55,635 bases of DNA from Tsukamurella sp. M9C (GTDB taxonomy: Bacteria > Actinomycetota > Actinomycetes > Mycobacteriales > Mycobacteriaceae): contig NZ_JAIULG010000030.1 of NCBI RefSeq assembly GCF_020169415.1, positions 1 to 55,635 of the forward strand, given 5' to 3'. Under the pieces are notes generated by a model. It saw only the letters and a program-made list of their open reading frames with translations. It was not told the origin of the DNA and did no database searches. Positions 1 through 9,826 of the stretch are shown in pieces. The translations under genes and the position numbers were made by a program. Every line of letters begins with the position of its first letter. Positions within the stretch are counted from its first letter, which is position 1.

Positions 1-2
1 CC

Positions 3-650
3 CCCGCGGTCCCGACGGTCGCCGCTGCGCCCACCGCGCCGGCCGCGCCGGCGATCCCGGGCATCCCCGCGCCGCCCGCCGCCTCCGCAGTGGCGCCCGT
101 GGTGCAGGCCGTGACCGGCAAGGCCGCGGTCGAGGCCGCGTACGCCGCCGCGGGCGGCGAGAAGGGCACGCTCGGCCGCGTCGTCGCGAACCCGATCGCC
201 TTCCCCGACGGCTCGATGCTGCAGTCGTACCAGAACGGCACCATCTACTACTCGAAGGCGAACGGCGCCCAGGTGGTCCCGTCGGGCGTCTCCGCGCCCG
301 CGACCCTCCTCAACTGGGCCACGGCCTTCGCCGCGGGCGGCGCGCCGAGCCTGCCGCCGCTCCCGCTGCTCAACCTGATCCCGGGCTGGGGCGACGTGGT
401 CGGCATCAACCCGACCCCGGGCGACACCCCGACGGGCGTCCCCGCGGTCCCCGTCACCCCGGGCGACACGGCCGCCGCCGCGACCCCGGGCGCGACCACG
501 CCGTCGGCGCCCGCCGCCCCGGCGGCACCGGCCGTCCCGTCCGCTCCCGCGGCCGCCGCGACCACCGCACCCGCCGCTCCGGCGGCACCCGCGGCGCCGG
601 CGGGATCGACCCCGCTGGCCGTCCCGACGGTGCCGGGCGCGGTGGCTTAG
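3..650 (+). CDS. LGFP-repeat protein, C-terminal part (5' end outside window)
   Basis: The frame is open from the first bases of the window to the TAG at 648-650, so this is the 3' part of a gene that begins upstream; the GTG at 90 is only the first possible internal start. It encodes a Pro-Ala-rich stretch, one LGFP-type repeat (about nt 150-290: GTLG, then an F-x-DGS, then QNGTIYYS), and a long low-complexity Ala-Pro-Ser tail to the end. LGFP repeats are found in cell-wall-associated proteins of mycolic-acid bacteria and are thought to anchor proteins to the envelope. Its position just upstream of the galactan genes, and the LGFP tail on the mycolyltransferase at 15913, fit an envelope role. 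No catalytic domain is visible in the part present. Confidence 0.75.
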   Translation, partial: PAVPTVAAAPTAPAAPAIPGIPAPPAASAVAPVVQAVTGKAAVEAAYAAAGGEKGTLGRVVANPIAFPDGSMLQSYQNGTIYYSKANGAQVVPSGVSAPATLLNWATAFAAGGAPSLPPLPLLNLIPGWGDVVGINPTPGDTPTGVPAVPVTPGDTAAAATPGATTPSAPAAPAAPAVPSAPAAAATTAPAAPAAPAAPAGSTPLAVPTVPGAVA

Positions 651-694
651 TCACAGGCCCGGGCCGGGTGGCGTCATCCACGCCGCCCGGCCGG

Positions 695-1911
<1,217 letters not shown>

Positions 1912-3837
1912 GTGACCAGCGCCAAGACCCTTCTGCAGCGCGTCATCCTGCCGCGCCCGGGTGAGCCGCTCGACGTGCGCTCGCTGTACCTCGAGGAGGC
2001 CGAGACCAACTCGCGCCGCTCGCACGCCCCCACCCGCACGTCGCTCAACGTCGCGGGCGAGTCCGAGGTCAGCTTCGCCACCTACTTCAACGCCTTCCCG
2101 GCGTCGTACTGGCGCCGCTGGACCGTCCTGAAGGACGTGGTGCTGCGGATCGAGCTCAAGGGCACGGCCCGCGTCGACCTCTACCGCTCCAAGGTCGACG
2201 GTGCGCGCATCGCCCTGGGCGGCGACCTGGTCCAGACCGACGCCACCGGCTACGGCGTCGCCGAGTTCGCCACCGACCTCGGCCCGTTCGAGGACGGCGG
2301 CTGGATCTGGTTCGACGTGACCGCGGACAGCGACACCGAGATCATCTCCGCCGGCTGGTACGCGACGATCGGCGAGGAGGGCCTGCCGGACAAGCGCGTC
2401 ACCGTCGGCATCCCCACCTTCAACCGGCCCGACGACGCCGTCGCCGCGATCGCCGCGCTGACCAGCGATCCGCTGGTCGACGGCGTGATCGACGCCGTGC
2501 TCATGCCCGACCAGGGCAACAAGAAGGTCATCGACCACCCGGACTACGCGGCCGCGATCGCCCCGCTGGGCGAGCGCTACCGCCGCTTCGAGCAGGGCAA
2601 CCTCGGCGGCTCCGGCGGCTACGGCCGGATCATGTACGAGGCGCTGCGCCTCACCGACAGCCCGTACGTGCTGTACATGGACGACGACATCGCGATCGAG
2701 CCCGACTCGATCCTGCGCGCGCTGCAGTTCGCCCGGTTCGCGAAGACCCCGATGCTGGTCGGCGGGCAGATGCTCAACCTGCAGGACCGCAGCCACCTGC
2801 ACTGCATGGGCGAGGTCATCGACCGCAACGCCTTCATGTGGACCGCGGCGCCGTTCGTCGAGTACGACCACGACTTCGCCGAGTACCCGCTCTCCGACAA
2901 GGAGAACAGCAAGAACCTGCACCGGCGCATCGACGTCGACGGCAACGGCTGGTGGATGTGCCTCATCCCTCGCGTCGCCGCCGAGGAGATCGGGCTGCCG
3001 CTGCCGCTGTTCATCAAGTGGGACGACTGGGACTACGGCCTGCGCGCCGCCCGCGCCGGCTACCCGACGGCGACGGTGCCCGGCATCGCGATCTGGCACA
3101 TGGCCTGGTCCGACAAGGACGACGCCATCGACTGGCAGGCCTACTTCCACCTGCGCAACCGGCTCGTCGTCGCGTCGATCCACCACGAGGGCGATCACCG
3201 CGGCATCATCAAGAGCTCGATCAAGGCGCTCATGAAGCACCTGCTGTGCCTCGAGTACTCGACGGTCGCGATCCAGATCGAGGCCATGCGCGACTTCCTC
3301 CGCGGCCCCGAGGCGCTCTACGAGCTGCTGCCCACCGCGCTGCCGAAGATCGCCGCGATGCGCAAGGAGTACCCGGACGCCGTCGTGCTGCCCAGCGCCA
3401 CCGAGCTGCCGCGCACCAGCGGGCAGGCCACGGCGTTCGGCACGCGGATCCCGCTGAACCCCGTCACCAAGGTGTCGACGCTGGTCAAGGCCGTGCGCAA
3501 CAACCTGCGCCCCGCCGATCCGCACAACCACGAGGTGCCGCAGGCCAACTACCCGCCGCTCGAGGCGCGCTGGTTCAGCCTGGGCCGGGTCGACGGGGTC
3601 ACCGTCACCACGGCCGACGGCCGCGGCGTGGTCTACCGCCAGCGCGACCGGGACAAGATGTTCGCGCTCATGCGCGAGAGCCTGGCCGTGCACCGCGAGG
3701 TGGACCGCCGGTTCGCCGAGATGCAGCAGCGCTACCGCGCCGCGTACGCCGACCTGACCAGCCGCGAGGCGTGGTCCGAGATCTTCGAGCCCGCGGCGCG
3801 GGAAGCGGAGCGGAACGAGATCGAGGAGAGCAAGTGA
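1912..3837 (+). CDS. glfT2: galactofuranosyltransferase GlfT2
   Basis: Polymerises the galactan chain by adding alternating beta-1,5 and beta-1,6 galactofuranose residues to the decaprenyl-linked acceptor, on the cytoplasmic side of the membrane. The protein has 641 aa, like mycobacterial GlfT2 (about 637). An N-terminal beta-sandwich region precedes a GT-A fold with the metal-binding DDD at residues 257-259 and the catalytic-base motif WDDWDYG (D371, D372), then IWHMAW with the conserved His. The GTG start abuts the glf stop. The end overlaps the next gene (GTGA at 3834-3837). GlfT1 is not in the window. Confidence 0.96.
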   Translation: MTSAKTLLQRVILPRPGEPLDVRSLYLEEAETNSRRSHAPTRTSLNVAGESEVSFATYFNAFPASYWRRWTVLKDVVLRIELKGTARVDLYRSKVDGARIALGGDLVQTDATGYGVAEFATDLGPFEDGGWIWFDVTADSDTEIISAGWYATIGEEGLPDKRVTVGIPTFNRPDDAVAAIAALTSDPLVDGVIDAVLMPDQGNKKVIDHPDYAAAIAPLGERYRRFEQGNLGGSGGYGRIMYEALRLTDSPYVLYMDDDIAIEPDSILRALQFARFAKTPMLVGGQMLNLQDRSHLHCMGEVIDRNAFMWTAAPFVEYDHDFAEYPLSDKENSKNLHRRIDVDGNGWWMCLIPRVAAEEIGLPLPLFIKWDDWDYGLRAARAGYPTATVPGIAIWHMAWSDKDDAIDWQAYFHLRNRLVVASIHHEGDHRGIIKSSIKALMKHLLCLEYSTVAIQIEAMRDFLRGPEALYELLPTALPKIAAMRKEYPDAVVLPSATELPRTSGQATAFGTRIPLNPVTKVSTLVKAVRNNLRPADPHNHEVPQANYPPLEARWFSLGRVDGVTVTTADGRGVVYRQRDRDKMFALMRESLAVHREVDRRFAEMQQRYRAAYADLTSREAWSEIFEPAAREAERNEIEESK

Positions 3838-4412
3838 GCAACGCCCCGGAGCAGGCCCTGAGCCCCGAGGAGATGATCCTCGTCGGCGTGCAGGCGCAGC
3901 TGGCCGGCCGCCCCGGCGTGCTGCCCGCGGCCCGCGGCCTCAGCCACTTCGGCGAGCACTCCCTCGGCTGGCTCGGCCTCGCCGCGCTCGGCGCGGTGCT
4001 GCAGCCGAAGCGCCGCAAGGAGTACGTCACCGCGGGCGTCGGCGCGTTCGTCGCGCACGCCGCGTCCGTCGTGATCAAGCGGATCGTGCGCCGCAAGCGC
4101 CCCGACCACCCGTACATCACGGTCGGCGTCGGCACCCCGAGCAAGCTCAGCTTCCCGTCGTCGCACGCCACCAGCTCGACGGCCGGCGCGATCCTGCTGG
4201 GCCGCGCGTCCGGCATCCCGGGCGGCGCCGTGCTGGCGCCCGCCGCGGTGGTGCCGCCGATGCTCACCTCCCGCATGGTGCTGGGCGTGCACTACCCGAC
4301 GGACGTCGCCGCCGGCGCCGCGATCGGAGCGGCGACCGCGTTGGCCGCGATCGAGGGTGAGAGACTGTGGACGCGCCGCGCGGCGTGCCGGAACAACGGG
4401 AAGCAGGGTTGA
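3834..4412 (+). CDS. PAP2-type phosphatase, probable decaprenylphosphoryl-5-phosphoribose phosphatase
   Basis: A PAP2 (phosphatidic acid phosphatase 2) family membrane protein of 192 aa, at the position of M. tuberculosis Rv3807c, the proposed phosphatase that removes the 5-phosphate from decaprenyl-phosphoryl-5-phosphoribose in the arabinose-donor pathway. The three signature motifs are present: KRIVRRKRP, SFPSSHAT (PSSH rather than PSGH) and SRMVLGVHYPTDV with the catalytic His. The GTG start overlaps the glfT2 stop, and the stop overlaps the ubiA ATG (TGATG at 4410-4414). It therefore sits between glfT2 and ubiA, whose product would be its substrate. The exact substrate is inferred from context. 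Confidence 0.88.
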   Translation: MSNAPEQALSPEEMILVGVQAQLAGRPGVLPAARGLSHFGEHSLGWLGLAALGAVLQPKRRKEYVTAGVGAFVAHAASVVIKRIVRRKRPDHPYITVGVGTPSKLSFPSSHATSSTAGAILLGRASGIPGGAVLAPAAVVPPMLTSRMVLGVHYPTDVAAGAAIGAATALAAIEGERLWTRRAACRNNGKQG

Positions 4413-5332
4413 TGAGCGAGGAGCCGATCGAGCACGGCGAGCCGAAGGCACCGTCGAACCTCGCCGCCGGACTGATCAAGGCGATCCGGCCCCGGCAGTG
4501 GGTCAAGAACGTCCTCGTCGTGGTGGCCCCGCTGGCCGCCGGGCGCGACCAGCTGGAGTTCGTCAACTTCGGGAACGTCGGCATCGCGTTCGTCGCGTTC
4601 TGCCTGGCCGCGTCGTCGATCTACCTGATCAACGACGCCCTCGACGTCGAGGCCGACCGCCAGCACCCCACCAAGCGCTACCGCCCGATCGCCGCCGGCG
4701 TGGTGCCGGTGAACCTGGCCTACGTGCTGTCGTTCCTGTTCGGGGCCGCGGCTATCGCGGTCTCGCTGCTCGCGAACAAGGAACTGGCGATCGTGATCGC
4801 CGCCTACATCGTGATCCAGCTGGGCTACTGCTTCGGCCTCAAGCACCAGGCCGTGATCGACATCTGCATCGTGAGCTCGGGTTTCCTGCTGCGCGCCGTC
4901 GCCGGTGGCGTGGCCGCGGAGCTGCCCAAGGGCCTGTCGCAGTGGTTCCTGCTGGTGATGGCCTTCGGCTCGCTGTTCATGGCCGCGGGCAAGCGGTACG
5001 CGGAGCTGCAGCTCGCCGAGCGCACCGGCGCGAAGATCCGCAAGTCGCTGGAGTACTACACCACCTCGTACCTGCGGTTCGTCTGGACGCTGGCGGCCAC
5101 GGCCGTCGTGCTCTGCTACGGCATGTGGGCCTTCGACACGACGAAGCACCCGGACAACATCTGGTACGCCCTGTCGATGGTGCCCTTCACCGTCGCGATC
5201 CTGCGCTACGCCGTCGACGTCGACGGCGGCGAGGCGGGCGAGCCGGAGGAGATCGCCCTGGGTGATCGCGTGCTGCAGGTGCTCGCGATCGCGTGGATCG
5301 GAACAGTCGTTGCCGCGGTCTACTTCGCCTGA
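4412..5332 (+). CDS. ubiA: decaprenyl-phosphate phosphoribosyltransferase (UbiA, Rv3806c type)
   Basis: Transfers 5-phosphoribose from PRPP to decaprenyl phosphate, the first committed step to decaprenylphosphoryl-arabinose, the arabinose donor of arabinogalactan. It is a UbiA-superfamily prenyltransferase of 306 aa with several hydrophobic helices. The first Asp-rich motif NDALDVEAD (N74, D75, D78, D82) and the following KRYRPIAAG are clear; YCFGLKHQAVIDI belongs to the second conserved loop. I chose the ATG at 4412, which overlaps the upstream stop; an in-frame GTG at 4367 lies inside the PAP2 gene. Its 3' end overlaps or abuts aftB, depending on the aftB start. Confidence 0.93.
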   Translation: MSEEPIEHGEPKAPSNLAAGLIKAIRPRQWVKNVLVVVAPLAAGRDQLEFVNFGNVGIAFVAFCLAASSIYLINDALDVEADRQHPTKRYRPIAAGVVPVNLAYVLSFLFGAAAIAVSLLANKELAIVIAAYIVIQLGYCFGLKHQAVIDICIVSSGFLLRAVAGGVAAELPKGLSQWFLLVMAFGSLFMAAGKRYAELQLAERTGAKIRKSLEYYTTSYLRFVWTLAATAVVLCYGMWAFDTTKHPDNIWYALSMVPFTVAILRYAVDVDGGEAGEPEEIALGDRVLQVLAIAWIGTVVAAVYFA

Positions 5333-7316
5333 CGCCGAGGCCGGCGAGTCCGCCGGCACGGCCCCGTCGACCTTCTCCGCACCCCGAGTCAGCTTCTGGC
5401 TCGGGGTGGCGGCGTGCGCGGTCCTGTTCGGCTACGGCGCCTGGCAGCGCCGGTGGATCGCCGACGACGGCCTCATCGTGCTGCGCACCGTCCGGAACCT
5501 GCTGGCCGGCAACGGCCCCGTCTTCAATGCGGGCGAGCGCGTCGAGGTCAACACCTCCGCCGCCTGGACGTACCTCATCTGGTTCTTCTCCTGGATCAGC
5601 GGCGTGCAGACCGAGTACGTGGTGCTCACCGTCGCGCTGGTGCTGTCCGTCGCCGCGATCCCCCTGGCCATGCTCGGCACGGCCCGCCTGTACCGCGGCG
5701 GCCCGGGCTGGGCGCGGCTGCGCGGCTCCGGCCTGCTGCTCCTGCCCGCCGGCGGCCTCGTCTACATGGCGCTGCCCCCGGCCCGCGACTTCGCGACGTC
5801 GGGCCTCGAGGTCTCGCTGACCATCTTCTGGGTGGCGCTGCTGTGGTACCTCGCGATCTGCTGGTCGCAGGCCGACCGCGCGCCGGTCGAGCGGCGCGAG
5901 CAGGTCCGCTACTGGATCCTCACGTGCGCGACGGCCTTCGTCGCCGGCCTGTCCTGGCTGGTGCGGCCCGAGATGGCGGTCGTCGGCGGCCTCGTCCTCA
6001 TCGTCATGTTCCTCGCCCCCGTCGGGCTGAAGCTGCGGCTCGCGCTGACCGCCGCCGCCGGCCTACTGCCCGTCGGGTACCAGATCTTCCGGATGGGCTA
6101 CTACGGCCTGCCCGTGCCCAACACGGCCGTCGCGAAGGACGCCAGCGGCTCGAAGTGGGGCCAGGGCTTCGCCTACCTGATGAACCTGGTCGAGCCGTAC
6201 TCGCTGTGGCTGCCGGTGCTGGCGCTGGCGATCGCGATGCCGATCATCCTGCTGCCCGCGCGCGGCGCCCGCACCCCGCTGACCGGCCGCTTCCGGCTGC
6301 CGCGCGGCGGCGTCCGCGGCCTGCGCGATCACCTGCAGCGACCCGCGGTGATCGTCGCCGTGATGTTCCTCGGCGGCCTCATCGAGACGCTGTACTGGCT
6401 GCGCCAGGGCGGCGACTTCATGTCGGGCCGCGTGCTGCTCGCGCCGCTGTTCCTGCTGCTCCTGCCGGTCATGGTGATCCCGCTGCGGATACCGTCCCGC
6501 CGCCCCGAGGATTCGACGGTCCGCGGCATCGCCCGCCTCGCCACCGGCACCGCCGGCGCCGCGGTCGCGGCAGTGCTGTGGGTGCTGGTCCTCGGCTGGG
6601 CCCTGCACGCCACCACCTTCCGCGGCCAGCCCGACGGCACCGCGATCGGCACCAGCGGCATCGTCGACGAGCGGGCCTTCTACTCGCTGCAGACGGGCCA
6701 CGCGCACCCGCTCACCGCGGACGACTACCTCGACTACCCGCGCATGACGTCGCTGCAGGAGATCCTGCGCGCGACCCCGCGCGGCGGCGTCTACCTGCCG
6801 TCGTTCGACTACGACTGGTGGTTCATCGATCCGCTGCCCTACCCGCGACCCGACGACGTGCCGCTGCGGCAGACCGTCTTCTTCACCAACCTGGGCATGA
6901 CCGGCATGAACCTGCCGCTCGACGTGCGCGTCTGGGACCAGATCGGCCTCGCCTGGCCGATGGCCTCGCACACCGCGCGGCTCGAGGACGGCCGCATCGG
7001 GCACGACAAGGAGATGTTCCCGGACTGGGCCGTCGCCGAGGCGAAGGCCTACCCGAAGAAGCCGGCGCTGCCGCCGTTCATCGACCCGGACTGGGTGAAC
7101 CAGTCGCGCGTCGCGCTGACCTGCCCGCAGATCCAGCAGCTGCAGGACTCGTACTCCGCGCCGCTCACCTTCGATCTGTTCAAGCGCAATTTCAAGCTCT
7201 CGCTCGCGAACATGAAGCTGCGCATCGACCGGGTGCCCGAGTACACGCTGCGGATGTGCCGCATGGACGTCCCGCCGCCGCTCACCGACGATCAGAAGTC
7301 GATGCCGAAGCCCTGA
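5262..7316 (+). CDS. aftB: arabinofuranosyltransferase AftB
   Basis: A GT-C family membrane glycosyltransferase that adds the terminal beta-1,2-arabinofuranose residues to arabinogalactan from decaprenylphosphoryl-arabinose. It has 684 aa from the GTG at 5262, with about ten hydrophobic segments and a soluble C-terminal domain. The GT-C acidic pair is in the first periplasmic loop, WIADDGL (D68, D69). The start is uncertain: GTG 5262 has a purine-rich GGAGGAG about 10 nt upstream but lies inside ubiA, while the TTG at 5310 gives a protein nearer the mycobacterial length (about 630-650). The TGA overlaps the ATG of the next gene at 7314-7318. Confidence 0.92.
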   Translation: MIACCRCSRSRGSEQSLPRSTSPDAEAGESAGTAPSTFSAPRVSFWLGVAACAVLFGYGAWQRRWIADDGLIVLRTVRNLLAGNGPVFNAGERVEVNTSAAWTYLIWFFSWISGVQTEYVVLTVALVLSVAAIPLAMLGTARLYRGGPGWARLRGSGLLLLPAGGLVYMALPPARDFATSGLEVSLTIFWVALLWYLAICWSQADRAPVERREQVRYWILTCATAFVAGLSWLVRPEMAVVGGLVLIVMFLAPVGLKLRLALTAAAGLLPVGYQIFRMGYYGLPVPNTAVAKDASGSKWGQGFAYLMNLVEPYSLWLPVLALAIAMPIILLPARGARTPLTGRFRLPRGGVRGLRDHLQRPAVIVAVMFLGGLIETLYWLRQGGDFMSGRVLLAPLFLLLLPVMVIPLRIPSRRPEDSTVRGIARLATGTAGAAVAAVLWVLVLGWALHATTFRGQPDGTAIGTSGIVDERAFYSLQTGHAHPLTADDYLDYPRMTSLQEILRATPRGGVYLPSFDYDWWFIDPLPYPRPDDVPLRQTVFFTNLGMTGMNLPLDVRVWDQIGLAWPMASHTARLEDGRIGHDKEMFPDWAVAEAKAYPKKPALPPFIDPDWVNQSRVALTCPQIQQLQDSYSAPLTFDLFKRNFKLSLANMKLRIDRVPEYTLRMCRMDVPPPLTDDQKSMPKP

Positions 7317-8725
7317 TGGCGATCAGCGGGGCGTTGCGGGCGATCGCGGACTGCTCCGTGCTCACCGGCGCGGACGCCGTCGCCGGGTACGTCGCCGACT
7401 GGACCGGCCGGTGGCGCGGCGGGCCCGCGATCGTCGCGCGCCCGCGCACCGTCGAGGCCGTCTCCGCCGTCGTGCGGGAGTGCGCCGCCGCGGGCGTGCC
7501 GGTGGTCCCGCAGGGTGGCAACACCGGCCTCGTCGCCGGGGCGGTGCCGCCCGCCGGCGCCGTCGTGCTGTCGCTGCGCGGGCTCGACGCGATCGGCGAG
7601 GTGTCCGACGGTGCCGTCGTCGCCGGCGCGGGCGTCACCCTCGCGGCGTTGGAGTCCTTCGCCGCCGCGCGCGGCCTGACCTGCGGCCTTTCGCTCGCGT
7701 CGGGAGAGTCGGCGACCGTCGGCGGCGCGGCCGCCACCAACGCCGGGGGAGCGGAGGTGCTCGGCTACGGCACGGCGCGGGCCCGCATCGCCGGGCTGCG
7801 GGCCGTCCTGTCCGACGGTGCCGTCCTCGACCGCCGCCGCCCGCTGCCGAAGGACAACACCGGCTACGACCTCGTCGGCCAACTCGTCGGCTCCGAGGGC
7901 ACCCTCGCCGTCATCACCGACGTCACCTGGCGCCTCGACCCCGCGCCGCGCGCGCGGACCGTGCTCGCGCTCGCCTTCCCGTCGCCGGGCGAGGCCGTCG
8001 CGGCGGTGCCCGTGCTGCGGGGCCTGCCCGGGCTCCTCGCGCTGGAGTGGTCCGATGGTGCCGCCGTCGCCCGCGTCGCCGCCCACCTCGACGCGCCCGC
8101 GCCGCTCCCGACGGACGGCTGCTGGGTGTTCGCGGAGTTCGACGGTGCGCCCGAGGCGGCGGGAGTCGTCGCCGGGCTCCTCCCGGACGACCGGATCGCC
8201 GTCGCCGGGCCGGAGGATCGAACCAGGCTGTGGCGCTACCGTTCCCGCACCACCGAGGCGGTGGGCGCCGCCGGGGTGCCGGTGAAGCTCGACGTGGGCG
8301 TGCCGCTCGCCGCCTTCGCCGCCGCGCGGGAGGCCGTGGTCCGCGCCGTCCGCGAGGTCGCCGACAGCGCCGGCGTCGCGGTGGAGCCGGTGCTGTTCGG
8401 GCACCTCGCCGAGGGCAACCTGCACGTCAACCTGCTGCCCGGCACGTCGGCGCCGGAGCGCGGATTCTCGGAGGAGTTCGCCGAGCGGCTGGAGGCGGCG
8501 GTGCTGGAGCAGGTGCTGGCCTTCGGCGGCACCGTGAGCGCGGAACACGGTGTCGGCCGGGCGAAACGGGCCTGGCTCGAGCGGCAGCGCGGCCCGGAAC
8601 AGGTGGCCCTGATGCGGCGCGTCAAAGACGCGTGGGACCCCGCCGGGCTGCTGAACCCGGGCGCCGTCCTCGAGCCGGAGGTCCGCCGACGGACGTCGGG
8701 CGACCCCGGCGCGGACGCCCGGTGA
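7316..8725 (+). CDS. FAD-linked oxidase (D-2-hydroxyacid dehydrogenase type)
   Basis: A VAO/PCMH-family flavoprotein of 469 aa. The N-terminal FAD-binding half contains VVPQGGNTGLVAGA and KDNTGYDLVGQLVGSEGTL, both hallmarks of the D-lactate, D-2-hydroxyglutarate and GlcD group. The C-terminal half has GHLAEGNLHVN and GTVSAEHGVG, which carry the substrate and metal-binding His residues of that group. The ATG overlaps the aftB stop, so it is probably co-transcribed with the arabinan genes, although no link to cell-wall synthesis is known to me. The substrate cannot be set from sequence. A second paralogue lies at 31635, directly after accD4. Confidence 0.85.
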   Translation: MAISGALRAIADCSVLTGADAVAGYVADWTGRWRGGPAIVARPRTVEAVSAVVRECAAAGVPVVPQGGNTGLVAGAVPPAGAVVLSLRGLDAIGEVSDGAVVAGAGVTLAALESFAAARGLTCGLSLASGESATVGGAAATNAGGAEVLGYGTARARIAGLRAVLSDGAVLDRRRPLPKDNTGYDLVGQLVGSEGTLAVITDVTWRLDPAPRARTVLALAFPSPGEAVAAVPVLRGLPGLLALEWSDGAAVARVAAHLDAPAPLPTDGCWVFAEFDGAPEAAGVVAGLLPDDRIAVAGPEDRTRLWRYRSRTTEAVGAAGVPVKLDVGVPLAAFAAAREAVVRAVREVADSAGVAVEPVLFGHLAEGNLHVNLLPGTSAPERGFSEEFAERLEAAVLEQVLAFGGTVSAEHGVGRAKRAWLERQRGPEQVALMRRVKDAWDPAGLLNPGAVLEPEVRRRTSGDPGADAR

Positions 8726-8824
8726 CTGAATCTTCGCCTGGCTCAATGCGGCTCTTCCGCGTGCCGGACCGCGTATCCTGTTTCGAATAGCAAGACGAAC
8801 CGAGTTTCAGTAGGAGATGCAACC

Positions 8825-9790
8825 GTGACCGTCCTGTTGCACCCCCGGGAACACGACCGCGTCGCGGCGGTGAAGTCGCTGCGCATCATGGACTCGCCGC
8901 CGATCCCCGACCTGGAGCGGATCGCCGAACTGTCCGCGGTGCTGTGCGGTGTGCCGTTCGGGTCCGTGAACATCCTCGACTTCGACCGGCACTACACGGT
9001 CGCGTCGTACGGCACCCCGCCGGTGCACGCCTCGCGCGAGGACAGCCTCTGCGCGCTCGCCATCGAGGACGACAAGGTCCTGTACGCGCCGGATGCGCAG
9101 GTCGACGAGCGCTTCCAGGCGAAGCGCTTCCTGCATCTGGCCAAGCCCACGATCCACCTGTTCGCGGCGGCCCCTATCTGCACCGCGGACCGGCTGCCGG
9201 TGGGGACGGTCCGCATCTACGGCCCCGAGCCGGGGGAACTCGACGATCGCCAGATCCAGGGACTCGCCGACCTGGCGGATCTCGCGATGAGCGTCCTCGA
9301 GCTGCGGTCGGCGGCCCGGACCCTGCACAGCACCGCGACCACCGACGCGATCACCCGGCTGCCGAACCGGCACGCCCTCGAGCTGATGCTCGCGGACGAG
9401 GACCAGGCCGCGACCGTCACCGTGGTGGCGTACGCCGACCTGGATCGGTTCAAACGGTTCAACGACGGGCTCGGGCACGGCGCGGGCGATGAACTGCTGC
9501 GCGGCGTCGCCCGCCGCATCGATTCGGCGATGGGGCCGGACGACGCGGTCTACCGGGTCGGCGGCGACGAGTTCGTGATCGTCTCCCGCGCGGCGGACGC
9601 CGATCCGGACGAGTTCGTCGAGCGCTTGCGGGAGTCCGTCGGGCGGGCGCCGATCACGGTCGCCGGCACCGAGGTCGAGGTGAGCACGACGGTCGGCGCC
9701 GTCCGCGTGTCCGAGCACTCGGACACCGGCGCCGCCATCGCCGCGGCAGATGCCGCGATGCTCCGGTCGAAGCCCGCCTCGCGCGCCTGA
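8825..9790 (+). CDS. GAF-GGDEF diguanylate cyclase
   Basis: A 321-aa cytoplasmic protein with an N-terminal GAF sensor domain (about residues 20-155) and a C-terminal GGDEF domain (about 165-315) beginning at DAITRLPNRHALE and holding an intact YRVGGDEFVIV, so it should make cyclic di-GMP. The four residues at the usual RxxD inhibitory site (five before GGDEF) are GPDD, so product inhibition by the canonical site is unlikely. The GTG start at 8825 has AGGAG at 8812-8816. It has no membrane segment. The GAF ligand is unknown. Confidence 0.88.
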   Translation: MTVLLHPREHDRVAAVKSLRIMDSPPIPDLERIAELSAVLCGVPFGSVNILDFDRHYTVASYGTPPVHASREDSLCALAIEDDKVLYAPDAQVDERFQAKRFLHLAKPTIHLFAAAPICTADRLPVGTVRIYGPEPGELDDRQIQGLADLADLAMSVLELRSAARTLHSTATTDAITRLPNRHALELMLADEDQAATVTVVAYADLDRFKRFNDGLGHGAGDELLRGVARRIDSAMGPDDAVYRVGGDEFVIVSRAADADPDEFVERLRESVGRAPITVAGTEVEVSTTVGAVRVSEHSDTGAAIAAADAAMLRSKPASRA

Positions 9791-9791
9791 C

Positions 9792-9804
9792 GGGCCGAAG
9801 GCCC
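9792..9804. terminator. weak bidirectional hairpin
   Basis: GGGCC-GAA-GGCCC lies between the converging diguanylate cyclase and hydrolase genes. The stem has only five pairs, so its effect as a terminator is doubtful. Confidence 0.3.
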
Positions 9805-9826
9805 CCGGAGACGGTACGGCGCGGTC

